In this document: piece after piece, positions 17,702 to 26,914 of the stretch
Numbering within the stretch: the stretch's first letter is position 1
Layout of the letters: each line of letters begins with the position of its first letter
Source: an uncultured Mycoplasmatota bacterium
GTDB taxonomy: Bacteria; Bacillota_I; Bacilli_A; RF39; UBA660
Assembly: GCA_900548695.1 (NCBI GenBank)
Contig: URLC01000001.1
Location: 1 to 64,000 of the forward strand
Length of the DNA stretch: 64,000 bases
Direction of reading: 5' to 3'
Made by a program: the position numbers and the translations under genes
The notes under the pieces: model-generated
Seen by the model: only the letters and a program-made list of their open reading frames with translations
Told to the model about the DNA's origin: nothing
Databases searched by the model: none

Positions 17702-17767
17702 GTCAATAACTTTTCATAATTTGATTAATTTTTTTTCTTAGCTTATAATACTTTTGAGGTGATATGT

Positions 17768-18118
17768 TTGAACTATTCTCAAGATACAACGATTCACAAT
17801 TTGCACTTAGTAAATGAAATTAGAAAAAAGATGTGTTCTTATAACAAAGTTACAGACTTATCTGACTTTTTTAAAATTATGGGAGATAGCACTCGTTTAC
17901 AATTATTGATGGCACTAGAATATGGTGAACTTTGTGTAAGTGATTTGTCTCAGCTACTTAATATGTCTATTTCGGCTATTTCACATCAATTGAAGTCATT
18001 AAGAACTGCGAAGTTAGTTAAAATTAGGCGTGAAGGGAAAAATATTTATTACTCTTTAAACGATGAACATATTAGATCTATTTTAGAAGTTTCTTTAGAA
18101 CATATTTTAGAAAAATAA
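17768..18118 (+). CDS. ArsR/SmtB-family metal-responsive repressor
   Basis: A winged-helix repressor of about 116 aa. The ribosome binding site GAGGTGA points to the TTG at 17768 as start; an in-frame GTG at 17759 lies within that site. The winged helix is clear: DLSQLLNMSISAISHQLKSLRTAKLVKIRREGKNIYYSL. The sequence GELCVSDL just before the recognition region carries the cysteine position used for metal binding in CadC/ArsR-type proteins, and further cysteines and histidines lie at the N-terminus. It should repress the divergent ATPase until metal binds. Confidence 0.88.
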   Translation: MNYSQDTTIHNLHLVNEIRKKMCSYNKVTDLSDFFKIMGDSTRLQLLMALEYGELCVSDLSQLLNMSISAISHQLKSLRTAKLVKIRREGKNIYYSLNDEHIRSILEVSLEHILEK

Positions 18119-18136
18119 TTTATTGGAGGAGTTTTT

Positions 18137-20200
18137 ATGATTGTTAAATCAAGCGCAATAGACCGCTTATTACATGAGCATCCACAACTTGGAGAAAGAA
18201 GATTTGGACTTCCTGATATTGGTGGCAGAGATGATGGAGATTCTTTTAATCCAACCGTACAAGAAATCGCTGATGCTATTGAATATTATGGATTTGAAGT
18301 TCGTGATAGTGATATTACCACGATTCCAGATATCGACCTTGGAAGCGGTAACCCTACTAAGTATCCGCCATTTCCTCTTTCTATTGAGGAGATGAAAAAA
18401 GCATTAAATTCACTTTCTATGTATAAATATCCCTACACAGAGGGAGATGATGAAATTAGAAAAGTGTTGCTAGATTATGTGGAAAAAGAAGGTTTTATTA
18501 ATACTAGTCCTTATAACTATTCTGATATTGATGATAAGGGTTTATCTGTTCATAATATTACTTTTTTACCATCTACTTCCATAGCTTTTAATATGATTGT
18601 TAATATTATCTCTAAACCTGGAGATGTTATATTAGTTACTGGTCCTAATTATGGATTGTTTACGATTAGAGCAGAGCGTGCTGGTGCAGAAGTTGATATT
18701 TTACCGTTAGCAAAAGAGGATAATTGGTTAGTCAATCCCAAAAAATTAGCGGATAAAATTGATGAGATTAACGAAAGCTTGCAAAAAGTTTATCATAGAC
18801 GAAAAGGTTACATTCCTAGGGTAGTGGCTTTTGTTAATGCTAACCCTAATAATCCAACTGGAAAAGTTATGGGACCTAAACAAGAAAGGTTGTTAAAAGA
18901 GATTGGAGAAGTTTGTTTAAAACGTGGAGTATTTATTATTGACGACTTAGTTTATCGGGACTTAACGTTTGATTTTCAAAACATTGCTAAACCAATCGCC
19001 ACAATTCCAGGTATGTTTCGAAATACAATTTCTTTATTTGGACTTTCTAAAAGCTATGGTATGGCTAGCTTAAGAGCTGGGTTTGTCGTTGCTGATGAAG
19101 TCATCATTCGAGAACTTATTAATAGAATATTTCAGGGAATGGATTCTGCTCCTGATATCGTTGGGCGAGCTTTGGCTGGAGCTTTTAACATTAGTGAGGA
19201 GAGAGACAAAGTTTATCATGATTATTTTTCGAAATTAAAAAATATTTATCAGGAAAAGTATCAATTATTAAAGGCTTTAGTTGGTGGAATTGATAGTATT
19301 CATGAAAATCAGTTAAAAGAAAAGATTAGAAAAAAGATTTGTACTGTTGTTACCGATGAAAAGATACAAAAACAGGTTTTGACTGGTCTTTCATATACTA
19401 AATTCCCTGATAACTTAGAACCAGAAGCAGGTTTTTTTGCTATTTTAGATTTTACAAAAGTTCGAGGTATGAAATATAAAAATATGATTATAAATAGCGA
19501 GCGAGATCTATTAACATTTTTCTATAGAACATCTCGTACTAGATTTTTAGTTGGACAGTCTATCAGTTGGCCATACCCTAATGAACTAGTTGGACGTGTT
19601 ACATTTGCGTTGGAAGATGAAAAGATTATTTCAGCTTTAGCACAAATGAATCAATCATTACAATTATTAGAAGCTGGAGAAGATTATATTATTCGAAAGA
19701 ATTTAGAAAAAGACCAAGCTCAAATGGCCAAAATTAAAATCGATGGTTGGAGAACAGCCTATGATAAAATCGTTGCTGCTAAATATTTAAAATCTCTAGA
19801 TTATGACTGTCAAACGCAACGTTATTTAAGTAGTTTTGAAGAATATAAAGATTTGGTTTTTGTTGCAGTAAGAGGAGAAGAAGTTCTTGGTTACTCATGC
19901 TTTAATCTTAAAGATAAGGATGAAAAATATGATTCTGAACTTGTCAGCTTATATATAAAAAAGGAAGAAGCTGGACGTGGTATTGGTTCTTCTTTACTAA
20001 TTGCAACGGCTAAAGAACTATATAGTTTAGGTAAACAAAATATGATTGTTTGGTGTTTTTCAAATAATGTGAATGCTATTTCATTCTATCAAGGTCTAGG
20101 TGGAATAAAAGTAGAAGAAAAAATAGTTCACATTGGGGATCAGAACTATTTAGAATATGGATATTATTTTGATTTAGAAAAAATCACTAAGGAAAATTAG
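18137..20200 (+). CDS. Fusion of class I/II aminotransferase and GNAT acetyltransferase
   Basis: A 687-aa two-domain protein. Residues 1 to about 510 are a fold-type I PLP enzyme: substrate loop LGSGNPTKYPPF, NANPNNPTGKV, the aspartate in IIDDLVYRD, and the PLP lysine in GLSKSYGMASLRAGF (about residue 304). From about 535 to 687 follows a GNAT N-acetyltransferase with the acetyl-CoA motif EAGRGIGSSLL and a NVNAISFYQGLGG motif. One chain could transaminate and then acetylate the amino product. GGAGG precedes the ATG, 19 bp after the ArsR gene. The substrate is unknown; the frame continues without interruption across the junction. Confidence 0.85.
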   Translation: MIVKSSAIDRLLHEHPQLGERRFGLPDIGGRDDGDSFNPTVQEIADAIEYYGFEVRDSDITTIPDIDLGSGNPTKYPPFPLSIEEMKKALNSLSMYKYPYTEGDDEIRKVLLDYVEKEGFINTSPYNYSDIDDKGLSVHNITFLPSTSIAFNMIVNIISKPGDVILVTGPNYGLFTIRAERAGAEVDILPLAKEDNWLVNPKKLADKIDEINESLQKVYHRRKGYIPRVVAFVNANPNNPTGKVMGPKQERLLKEIGEVCLKRGVFIIDDLVYRDLTFDFQNIAKPIATIPGMFRNTISLFGLSKSYGMASLRAGFVVADEVIIRELINRIFQGMDSAPDIVGRALAGAFNISEERDKVYHDYFSKLKNIYQEKYQLLKALVGGIDSIHENQLKEKIRKKICTVVTDEKIQKQVLTGLSYTKFPDNLEPEAGFFAILDFTKVRGMKYKNMIINSERDLLTFFYRTSRTRFLVGQSISWPYPNELVGRVTFALEDEKIISALAQMNQSLQLLEAGEDYIIRKNLEKDQAQMAKIKIDGWRTAYDKIVAAKYLKSLDYDCQTQRYLSSFEEYKDLVFVAVRGEEVLGYSCFNLKDKDEKYDSELVSLYIKKEEAGRGIGSSLLIATAKELYSLGKQNMIVWCFSNNVNAISFYQGLGGIKVEEKIVHIGDQNYLEYGYYFDLEKITKEN

Positions 20201-20279
20201 ATGTTTTTGGAATATAGCATCTTTTTTCTTGCCTTTTTATTCATTTAGGAATATCCTAAAAGTAGAAAGGAGTATTGTA

Positions 20280-20738
20280 GTGAAGAAGTTAAAATTATTG
20301 GGTATAGCTTTTATGTTTAGCAGTTGTTTATTTTTAACTGGTTGTGGTAATGAAAAAATTCTTACCTGTACTGATACACAAGAACAAAATGGTTTAAGTA
20401 TGATACAAACGGCAAAAATTACATTTAAGCATGAAAAGGTTTCTAAGGTGAGAATGGCTGTTGATAGTAAAGCAACAATTAAAATTTCTGATGATGATTG
20501 GAATTCTTTTGCTGAAATATTAGATGACGAGTTTGATATGAAGAGTACTGATGGTATTAAAGTGACTAAAGACAATAATGCTAAAAAGCGTCTTTATTCT
20601 ATCGCTGTTGATATTGATTTGGCAAAAGCAAGTGATAATGACTTAAGTGAATTTGGGCTAGATGGTATTACCGATAGCGGTGATAGTTATGAAGATGTAA
20701 AAAAAGATATTGAAAAAAGTGGCTTTGTCTGTGAATAG
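20280..20738 (+). CDS. Putative lipoprotein
   Basis: A 152-aa protein starting with GTG at 20280 behind AAAGGAG. The N-terminus is a lipoprotein signal peptide: Lys-rich start, hydrophobic core LLGIAFMFSSCLFL, and lipobox LTGC. The mature part is a small polar alpha/beta domain with a repeated acidic pattern, as in uncharacterised Firmicutes lipoproteins that begin with TCT-rich strands. The function is unknown. It is expressed alone, with a strong terminator overlapping its end. Confidence 0.75.
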   Translation: MKKLKLLGIAFMFSSCLFLTGCGNEKILTCTDTQEQNGLSMIQTAKITFKHEKVSKVRMAVDSKATIKISDDDWNSFAEILDDEFDMKSTDGIKVTKDNNAKKRLYSIAVDIDLAKASDNDLSEFGLDGITDSGDSYEDVKKDIEKSGFVCE

Positions 20739-20747
20739 CCACTTTTT
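20714..20747 (+). terminator. Rho-independent terminator
   Basis: An 11-bp perfect stem AAAAAGTGGCT/AGCCACTTTTT, overlapping the last codons of the lipoprotein gene and ending in T5. Confidence 0.85.
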
Positions 20748-20752
20748 CGTTG

Positions 20753-21694
20753 TTAAATATTGTTTTTTTTGATTGCATAAAGGATTATTTCGGTTGGAAA
20801 AATTGTACTGCCAAAGTAACGTAGATAGTATTGATAATTAGGATTTATTTCATCCACTATTCTAGGAATTTTCCATAAATCATCATAATTATGATAAACT
20901 GAGATTAACAATTTAGGAGTTTCCCTTCTAATATGGTTTTGACAACCTATAAGCGCTTGGGATTCTTTGCCTTCAATATCCATTTTTAATAAACTAATAT
21001 TATCTGGTATATCTAAATCAAGACTCACACCTTCTAATATTTCTTCACCAATATCGGATATAGTATTTGCTGATTGTTCCTCAAGACTTTTTTTCATAAA
21101 GACTTTTTTAGGCATATCTAAAACTGCTTTTTTTCTTATTTCAATATTTTTATAATACCTAGTGTTATTTTTTAATTTTTCTATACTTTCGGGGGTTATT
21201 TCATAAGCATAAATTTTTTTATAATTATTCATGCCATAATTTGTAAAATAGGATAAAATACTATCACCTATATAGGCACCTAAATCTACTATTACCTCTT
21301 CTTTGCTTGGATTGATAATATCCAGATCCCAATACTTATCATAGTTTATTTCTAAAACATCTTTTGTTTTTTCCATATCAAAATTATACCAATTATTTAA
21401 GATGGCATATAGTAAATTTTTAGAGCGATAATCGGTTAACTTTTGGTATAACCAAATATAGTCTTCGATATGTTCTTTTAAAGATGTAGCACGATAATAT
21501 AAAGATTCGTACTCTCCTCTTTGCTCTTCTAGTTTTCCCCAATAATTATAGGTGTTTAAGTATTTTTCTATAGATATTCGTAGTTCATTTGGTAATTTAA
21601 AATAACACTCCTTTATATGATTAAATATTTCTTCTTTACTTTTTCTTTTTAGCTCTAAAGCTAACTCTTGAAAATTTTCATCAATTCTATTCAT
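20753..21694 (-). CDS. FkbM-family methyltransferase
   Basis: A 313-aa protein. The start at 21694 is favoured by AAAGGAG; the longer frame would begin at a GTG. Residues about 130-290 form an FkbM-type SAM-dependent methyltransferase: motif I VIVDLGAYIGDS, the acidic strand end KIYAYEITP, and the family-typical LLKMDIEGKESQAL. Such enzymes methylate sugars or other small molecules. The N-terminal 125 residues are helical and not part of the core fold. No polysaccharide genes are adjacent, so the substrate cannot be suggested. Confidence 0.85.
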   Translation of the reverse strand: MNRIDENFQELALELKRKSKEEIFNHIKECYFKLPNELRISIEKYLNTYNYWGKLEEQRGEYESLYYRATSLKEHIEDYIWLYQKLTDYRSKNLLYAILNNWYNFDMEKTKDVLEINYDKYWDLDIINPSKEEVIVDLGAYIGDSILSYFTNYGMNNYKKIYAYEITPESIEKLKNNTRYYKNIEIRKKAVLDMPKKVFMKKSLEEQSANTISDIGEEILEGVSLDLDIPDNISLLKMDIEGKESQALIGCQNHIRRETPKLLISVYHNYDDLWKIPRIVDEINPNYQYYLRYFGSTIFPTEIILYAIKKNNI

Positions 21695-21721
21695 ATTTTT
21701 CTCCTTTTCCACAAAAATGGA

Positions 21722-24304
21722 CTATATTATTCTTTTCTTTTTAGTAATTAGTTTTCGAATCCAATCTATAGGTATTACCGTCAGGGCCAAAAGAATTGTA
21801 AATAGTAGTTCTTTCATAGTTAAGCCATATGAGCGAAATAGATTTCCACCAAAATAGATTAGATATAGTTGAACCACAACAATAAATAAAATAATTAAAA
21901 TAAATACTTTATTCTTGCTCAAATTAGAAAACAAGTTGAGTCTTGGTGTTCTGGCATTAAAACAGTTAAAAATACCCATAAAAATAAATAGTGCAAAAAA
22001 AGCTGTCATTAAATATTTATTGGTATCTGCTGTACGATAGATACTCTCTATCCAAGGGCTTTTTAAGAAAAACAGGCATAGTAGTGAAGAATAAAAACCT
22101 GTAAAAATTATTTCGCTATACATATAGCTATTCATTATTTTTTCATCTTTAGGTTTTGGAGATTCTTCCATGTAGGATTTTAGTGGTGGTTCATAGGAAA
22201 AAGCGATTCCAGCTAAAGTATCCATAATCATATTAATCCATAGCATTTGAATGACAGTTACTGGAGTTTCAATGCCAATAAATGGTCCAATAATCGATAA
22301 ACTAACAGCACATAAATTGATTGTTAACTGAAAAATAATAAATTTGCGGATACTTTTAAAAATGGTACGGCCATATAAAATTGCATTGGCAATTGATAAA
22401 AAGTTATCATCTAAGATTACAATATCACTTGCTTCTTTAGCAACTTCCGTTCCACTTCCCATAGCAAACCCTACATCTGCTTTTTTCAAAGCAGGAGCAT
22501 CGTTTACTCCATCCCCAGTCATTCCTACCACTAACTTTTCTTCTTTGGCTATTCTCACTAATCTACTTTTATCTTGAGGCATACTTCTTGCAATAACTTT
22601 TAGCCTTGGTAAAATGGCCTTTATCTCACTATCTGATAACTTTTTTAAGTCAGTATTTGTTAAAACCAAATCTTTTTCATTACTTATCAGACCTATTTCT
22701 TTCGCAATATTAATAGCAGTATCTTTATTGTCACCAGTAATCATTATTGTTTTAATACCCGCATTTTGAACAAGATTAACCGCTTCTTTAGCTTCATTCC
22801 TTATTTCATCTTTAATATAAATAATACCAATCAAAGTTAACCTTTCTAAAAGTTCAGGTTGATAATTATCATTATAAGCTAACAAAATAGCTCTTTCCCC
22901 TAATTTTGTTCTTTCACTTATGGCATTTTCAATCAAAAGTTTATTTTTTATTGGAGATTTTTCTCCTGTTTTTTCTAAATAATATTTACAATGAGGTAAA
23001 AGTTTTTCTGGTGCACCTTTTAAATAATTTATCTTTTTACCAATATCAATTATGCTGGATGAAAATTTATTTTTACTATCAAAAGGTACTACTTTTAGTT
23101 TTTGGTATGATTTAGCTTTATCTGTTTTAATAAATTCTAATATAGCTCGATCAGTAATGTTTCCTCCAATGGCTTTTTCATTTTCATCTAAGTAACTGGC
23201 ATTATTGTATAAACAATTGTTTTTTAGATGTTCATAGAGAAAATGGTACTTTTTTATATCATTTTTAGTATGATAGCTAGTTAAAGTACCATCTACAAAT
23301 TCTGTTACTACTAATGTTCCTTTGGTTAAGGTTCCTGTTTTATCAGTAAATAAAATGTTTAGGCTACCAGCAGTTTCGATTCCTACCATTTTACGAACTA
23401 AAACATTATTTTTGAGCATTCTTTTCATATTTGATGATAAAACTAAGGTAATCATCATAGGAAGACCTTCTGGTACTGCTACTACAATAATAGTTACACT
23501 TAAGGTTAAGGCGTAAATTAAATGATTCATTATTTCAGGAAAATTGGTAATTGTTGAAATAATTTTTTCCATATTAAAAGAATTGGCTACTACTATTTGA
23601 GTAAAGAGATACGATAGTGCTACCAAAATGGCACTCACATATCCGATTCTACTAATAAATTTCGCTAATTCTTTCAGTCTTATTTTTAAGGGACTATCAT
23701 CATTTTCTTCCTGTAATTCTTGACTCATTTTACCATAAAATGTTTTATCACCTACTTCTGTTACTTCCATATAGGCTTCTTCTGCATAAATGACGGTTCC
23801 ACGATAAAGTTTATCACCTGATTTTTTTTCAGCTTCTTTCGTCTCTCCGTTCATACTTGATTCATCTACTAAAACTGTTCCCTCTTTAATAATTCCATCG
23901 GCGGGTATTTTATCTCCCGTTTGTAGGAGAACTATATCTTTTACTACTACATCGTCAATATTTATTTCTTCTACTTTACCATTTCTTTTTACTTTACATT
24001 TCAATCTTGATGATAAGACTTGCAGTTTTTTAAAAGATTCTTCACTCCCATACTCCGACAAGGTGGAAATTAAGGACGCTATTAAGATAGCGATGATAAT
24101 TCCTAGGGTTTCAAACCAGTCAAAGTCATGAAATAAAAACATTGTTTTAATTCCTAAGGCTATTAATAGAATTTTTATAATAGGGTCTGCTAAAGATTCT
24201 AAGAATAGTTTAATGATACTTTTTGATTTTTTAGTGCTTATAGAGTTACTGCCATACTTTTTTCTTTGTTCAGCTACTTCTTTATCCGTTAGTCCATATA
24301 ACAT
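21722..24304 (-). CDS. P-type cation ATPase, calcium-transporting (P2) class
   Basis: An 860-aa P2-type ATPase. Features are the TGE-type actuator motif (SSMNGETKEAEK, with NGE in place of TGE), VPEGLPMMITL in membrane helix 4 (the Ca-binding PEGL motif), the phosphorylation site DKTGTLTKG, KGAPE in the nucleotide domain, and the hinge MTGDGVNDAPALKKADVGFAMG. Ten membrane helices fit the length. It probably exports Ca2+ from the cytoplasm. GGAGG precedes the ATG. The NGE variant at the actuator loop is worth noting. Confidence 0.92.
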   Translation of the reverse strand: MLYGLTDKEVAEQRKKYGSNSISTKKSKSIIKLFLESLADPIIKILLIALGIKTMFLFHDFDWFETLGIIIAILIASLISTLSEYGSEESFKKLQVLSSRLKCKVKRNGKVEEINIDDVVVKDIVLLQTGDKIPADGIIKEGTVLVDESSMNGETKEAEKKSGDKLYRGTVIYAEEAYMEVTEVGDKTFYGKMSQELQEENDDSPLKIRLKELAKFISRIGYVSAILVALSYLFTQIVVANSFNMEKIISTITNFPEIMNHLIYALTLSVTIIVVAVPEGLPMMITLVLSSNMKRMLKNNVLVRKMVGIETAGSLNILFTDKTGTLTKGTLVVTEFVDGTLTSYHTKNDIKKYHFLYEHLKNNCLYNNASYLDENEKAIGGNITDRAILEFIKTDKAKSYQKLKVVPFDSKNKFSSSIIDIGKKINYLKGAPEKLLPHCKYYLEKTGEKSPIKNKLLIENAISERTKLGERAILLAYNDNYQPELLERLTLIGIIYIKDEIRNEAKEAVNLVQNAGIKTIMITGDNKDTAINIAKEIGLISNEKDLVLTNTDLKKLSDSEIKAILPRLKVIARSMPQDKSRLVRIAKEEKLVVGMTGDGVNDAPALKKADVGFAMGSGTEVAKEASDIVILDDNFLSIANAILYGRTIFKSIRKFIIFQLTINLCAVSLSIIGPFIGIETPVTVIQMLWINMIMDTLAGIAFSYEPPLKSYMEESPKPKDEKIMNSYMYSEIIFTGFYSSLLCLFFLKSPWIESIYRTADTNKYLMTAFFALFIFMGIFNCFNARTPRLNLFSNLSKNKVFILIILFIVVVQLYLIYFGGNLFRSYGLTMKELLFTILLALTVIPIDWIRKLITKKKRII

Positions 24305-24587
24305 AAATATCCTCCTAACAAAGTGTATGTTAGAATGATATTTTCTATGTATATATTTTAAGATTGCATTTTTTAGTTAAAATTTTTGTGTTTCTTTTTA
24401 TATAACAGATAACCCTTAACTTATAAACTTTAAGATATTTATATATGTTATCAAGTGTATTATTTTTAATAATATTTTTTAAATTTCATTTAGAAATTTA
24501 ATTTTTCATATGTAATTTCTTTTTGATTATGTATTATACTACATTTTACTTGGCTTTGTGTTATGATATATGAGTGGAGTGATTGTT

Positions 24588-25478
24588 ATGAAAGAATTGG
24601 AAGCTTGCTATTTATGTCCTAGAAATTGTGGGGTAAATAGATATTATAAAACTGGAGTTTGCGGAGCTAATGATAAAATAAAAATTGCCCATTATAGTTT
24701 ACATCAATGGGAAGAACCAGTTATTTCTGGTAGTGTTGGTAGTGGGACTATTTTCTTTTCTTACTGTAATTTAAAATGTATTTTCTGTCAGAATTACAAA
24801 ATTAGTACTGGAGGATATGGTAAGGAAATTAGTAATGAGAAATTTCAAGAATTATGTTTGGATTTACAAAAAAGAGGGGCTCATAATATCAATTTGGTTA
24901 CTCCTACTCATTATGTTCCACAAATTGCATCATCTCTTCATAAAATAAAAGGTAAAATGTTGAAAATACCTATTATTTATAATACAAGTAGCTATGAAAA
25001 TGTATCTACTATTAAAATGCTAGATGGTTTGGTTGATATTTATTTAGCTGATTTGAAATATTTCGATGATAATTTAGGTTGTCAATATTCTCATGTTAAA
25101 GATTACTTTCATTATGCAAGCCTAGCAATTCATGAAATGGTTATGCAAGTTGGTAACTTTGTAGTTGAAGATGATTTAATGAAGCGAGGAGTTATTGTTC
25201 GAATACTGGTGTTGCCTGGGCATATTGATGATGCTAAAAAGATTATTCATTATTTATATGATACTTATCAAGATAAAATTATTCTCAGTATCATGAATCA
25301 ATATACTCCTTTAAAACACTTTGATACTTATCAAAATTTAAACCGTAAAGTAGATAATGATGAATATCAAGACGTTATTGATTATGCCATAGATTTAGGA
25401 GTTAAGTATGCCTTTATTCAAGAGGGTGAAACACAAAGTGAAAGTTTTATACCAAATTTTGATTGTTCTACGATATAA
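24588..25478 (+). CDS. Radical SAM protein, PflA-activase-like
   Basis: A 296-aa protein starting at 24588, chosen for GGAGTG six bases upstream. The N-terminus has an extra four-cysteine cluster (CYLCPRNC and GVCGA), followed by the radical SAM CxxxCxxC motif in SYCNLKCIFCQN (about residue 62-70) and the glycine-rich GGYGKEIS. This combination is typical of the YgiQ-unrelated, pyruvate-formate-lyase-activase-like radical SAM proteins of anaerobes. The target is unknown. It is followed 18 bp later by an FTR-like iron-sulfur protein, suggesting a shared redox pathway. Confidence 0.85.
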   Translation: MKELEACYLCPRNCGVNRYYKTGVCGANDKIKIAHYSLHQWEEPVISGSVGSGTIFFSYCNLKCIFCQNYKISTGGYGKEISNEKFQELCLDLQKRGAHNINLVTPTHYVPQIASSLHKIKGKMLKIPIIYNTSSYENVSTIKMLDGLVDIYLADLKYFDDNLGCQYSHVKDYFHYASLAIHEMVMQVGNFVVEDDLMKRGVIVRILVLPGHIDDAKKIIHYLYDTYQDKIILSIMNQYTPLKHFDTYQNLNRKVDNDEYQDVIDYAIDLGVKYAFIQEGETQSESFIPNFDCSTI

Positions 25479-25496
25479 TATATATAGGAGGTCATT

Positions 25497-25721
25497 ATGA
25501 AAAATTATCGTATTAATCCAGATAAAAAATATGTTTCTATAATTATGGAAGGATTACAAAAAAAAGACGGTCATTGTCCTTGTCGTGTAAATGTTGATGA
25601 CACAACTTTATGCCCATGTGATGAATTTGTTAATGATGGTATCTGTAAATGTAAATTATATATTCCAATGGAAGAAGCAGAAAAAAAATTAAAAGAATTA
25701 AAAGAAAAAGAAGAAAATTAA
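25497..25721 (+). CDS. Ferredoxin:thioredoxin reductase catalytic-domain-like protein
   Basis: A 74-aa protein with three Cys-x-Cys pairs, HCPCRV, LCPCDE and CKCKLY. This is the pattern of the catalytic beta subunit of ferredoxin:thioredoxin reductase, which holds a 4Fe-4S cluster next to a redox disulfide. Plant FTR also has a variable subunit, which is absent here as in other bacterial stand-alone FTR-like proteins. With the radical SAM gene just upstream and a thioredoxin-like gene downstream, it may pass electrons from ferredoxin to a dithiol protein. Confidence 0.8.
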   Translation: MKNYRINPDKKYVSIIMEGLQKKDGHCPCRVNVDDTTLCPCDEFVNDGICKCKLYIPMEEAEKKLKELKEKEEN

Positions 25722-25730
25722 TTTTATGTG

Positions 25731-25776
25731 AAAAAATGGTGAAAGTTATTTGGTTTATACTTTTCTACCATTTTTT
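25731..25776 (+). terminator. Rho-independent terminator
   Basis: A 10-bp stem AAAAAATGGT (25731-25740) / ACCATTTTTT (25767-25776) closes the radical SAM-FTR operon. Confidence 0.7.
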
Positions 25777-25828
25777 ATTTGTCTTATGATTGATAATCGT
25801 GATATATTTATGTAGGAGGTAAGAAAAT

Positions 25829-26380
25829 ATGAAAAAATTACAATTTCTATTCGTTATTTTAATTGGAATTTTATTAATACCAAATGTTGTTTTAGCTGAT
25901 GAAGTACAAACAACGTCAGAAGAAAATAAAAAGGTTAATGTTTACTTTTTCCATGGTAATGGATGTCCACATTGTGCTGAGGCAGAAGAATTTTTTAAAA
26001 GTATTGAAAGTGAATATGGAGAAATGTTTAACCTTGTTTCATATGAGGTTTGGTATGATGAAGATAATGCTTCATTAATGGAAGATGTTGCGGATGCAAG
26101 AAAAGAAGATGTTAATGGTGTGCCTTATATCATCATTGGTGATCAATCTTGGCAAGGATATGCTTCCAGTTATAATGAAGAAATTACTAGTAAAATTAAG
26201 TCTGAATATCAAACTCCAGCAGATACACGATATGATATTATGAACTATGTAGATGGTATTAATCCTAATACCGAAGAAAAATCTAGCTATGCTGGTGATA
26301 TTGCTGTTGTTATTGCTATTATATTGGTAGTAGCTGGTGTTGCTGGCGGTGTTTGGTATGCTAGAAAAAAAGCTGTTTAG
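25829..26380 (+). CDS. Membrane-anchored thioredoxin-like protein
   Basis: A 183-aa protein with a cleavable-type signal (LFVILIGILLIPNVVLA), a thioredoxin-like domain with the redox motif GCPHCAEAE near residue 48, the cis-proline strand GVPYIIIG, and a C-terminal membrane helix (IAVVIAIILVVAGVAGGVWYA) followed by ARKK. This gives an extracellular dithiol domain tethered to the membrane. CPHC is the active site of DsbA-type oxidases, so disulfide exchange outside the cell is likely. AGGAGG precedes the ATG; it has its own terminator. Confidence 0.85.
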   Translation: MKKLQFLFVILIGILLIPNVVLADEVQTTSEENKKVNVYFFHGNGCPHCAEAEEFFKSIESEYGEMFNLVSYEVWYDEDNASLMEDVADARKEDVNGVPYIIIGDQSWQGYASSYNEEITSKIKSEYQTPADTRYDIMNYVDGINPNTEEKSSYAGDIAVVIAIILVVAGVAGGVWYARKKAV

Positions 26381-26381
26381 G

Positions 26382-26410
26382 ATAGATAATTATAATTATC
26401 TATTTTTTTT
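26382..26410 (+). terminator. Rho-independent terminator
   Basis: A 9-bp stem ATAGATAAT/ATTATCTAT with a TATA loop and a following T-run. Confidence 0.8.
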
Positions 26411-26551
26411 GACTAAAAACTTCAATTGACATAAATAAAGTTAATATCATTATTTATATTGTAAATTTTTTGTTTTTAATAAATTTATTATTGACTTTTA
26501 TTATAATCGGTTGTATAACTGTGTTAATTAATTAGTACAAAGGAGGTTGTT

Positions 26552-26914
26552 ATGGAGTTTGAATTTGATGATGATAAACCTATTTATAAGCAATTAATTG
26601 AAAAACTTAAGTTAGAAATTATTGCTGGAGCTTTAAAACAAGGAGAAAAGTTACCTTCTGTTAGAGAGTTATCAGCGATGATTAGAGTTAATCCTAATAC
26701 AATTCAACGCTCTCTTTCGGAACTTGAACAAAGTGGATTAATATATACTAAACGGACATTAGGAAAATTTGTTACTGAAAATAAAGATATCATTCATCAA
26801 ACTAAAAGAGAGTTAGCTTTAGAAAAAATAGATAACTTTATTTTTGATATGAATAAACTAGGATTAAATAAAGATGAAGTTATTAAATTATTAGAGGAAA
26901 GGAAAAATTCATAA
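26552..26914 (+). CDS. GntR-family regulator, YtrA subfamily
   Basis: A 120-aa protein with the N-terminal GntR winged helix (PIYKQLIEKLKLEIIAGALKQGEKLPSVRELSAMI... split over residues 10-45, RVNPNTIQRSLSELEQSGLIYTKR) and only a short dimerisation tail. This length and shape mark the YtrA subfamily, which controls ABC transporter operons. Its stop overlaps the start of the ATPase gene (26914), so regulator, ATPase and permease form one autoregulated operon. AAGGAGG lies before the ATG. Confidence 0.9.
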   Translation: MEFEFDDDKPIYKQLIEKLKLEIIAGALKQGEKLPSVRELSAMIRVNPNTIQRSLSELEQSGLIYTKRTLGKFVTENKDIIHQTKRELALEKIDNFIFDMNKLGLNKDEVIKLLEERKNS

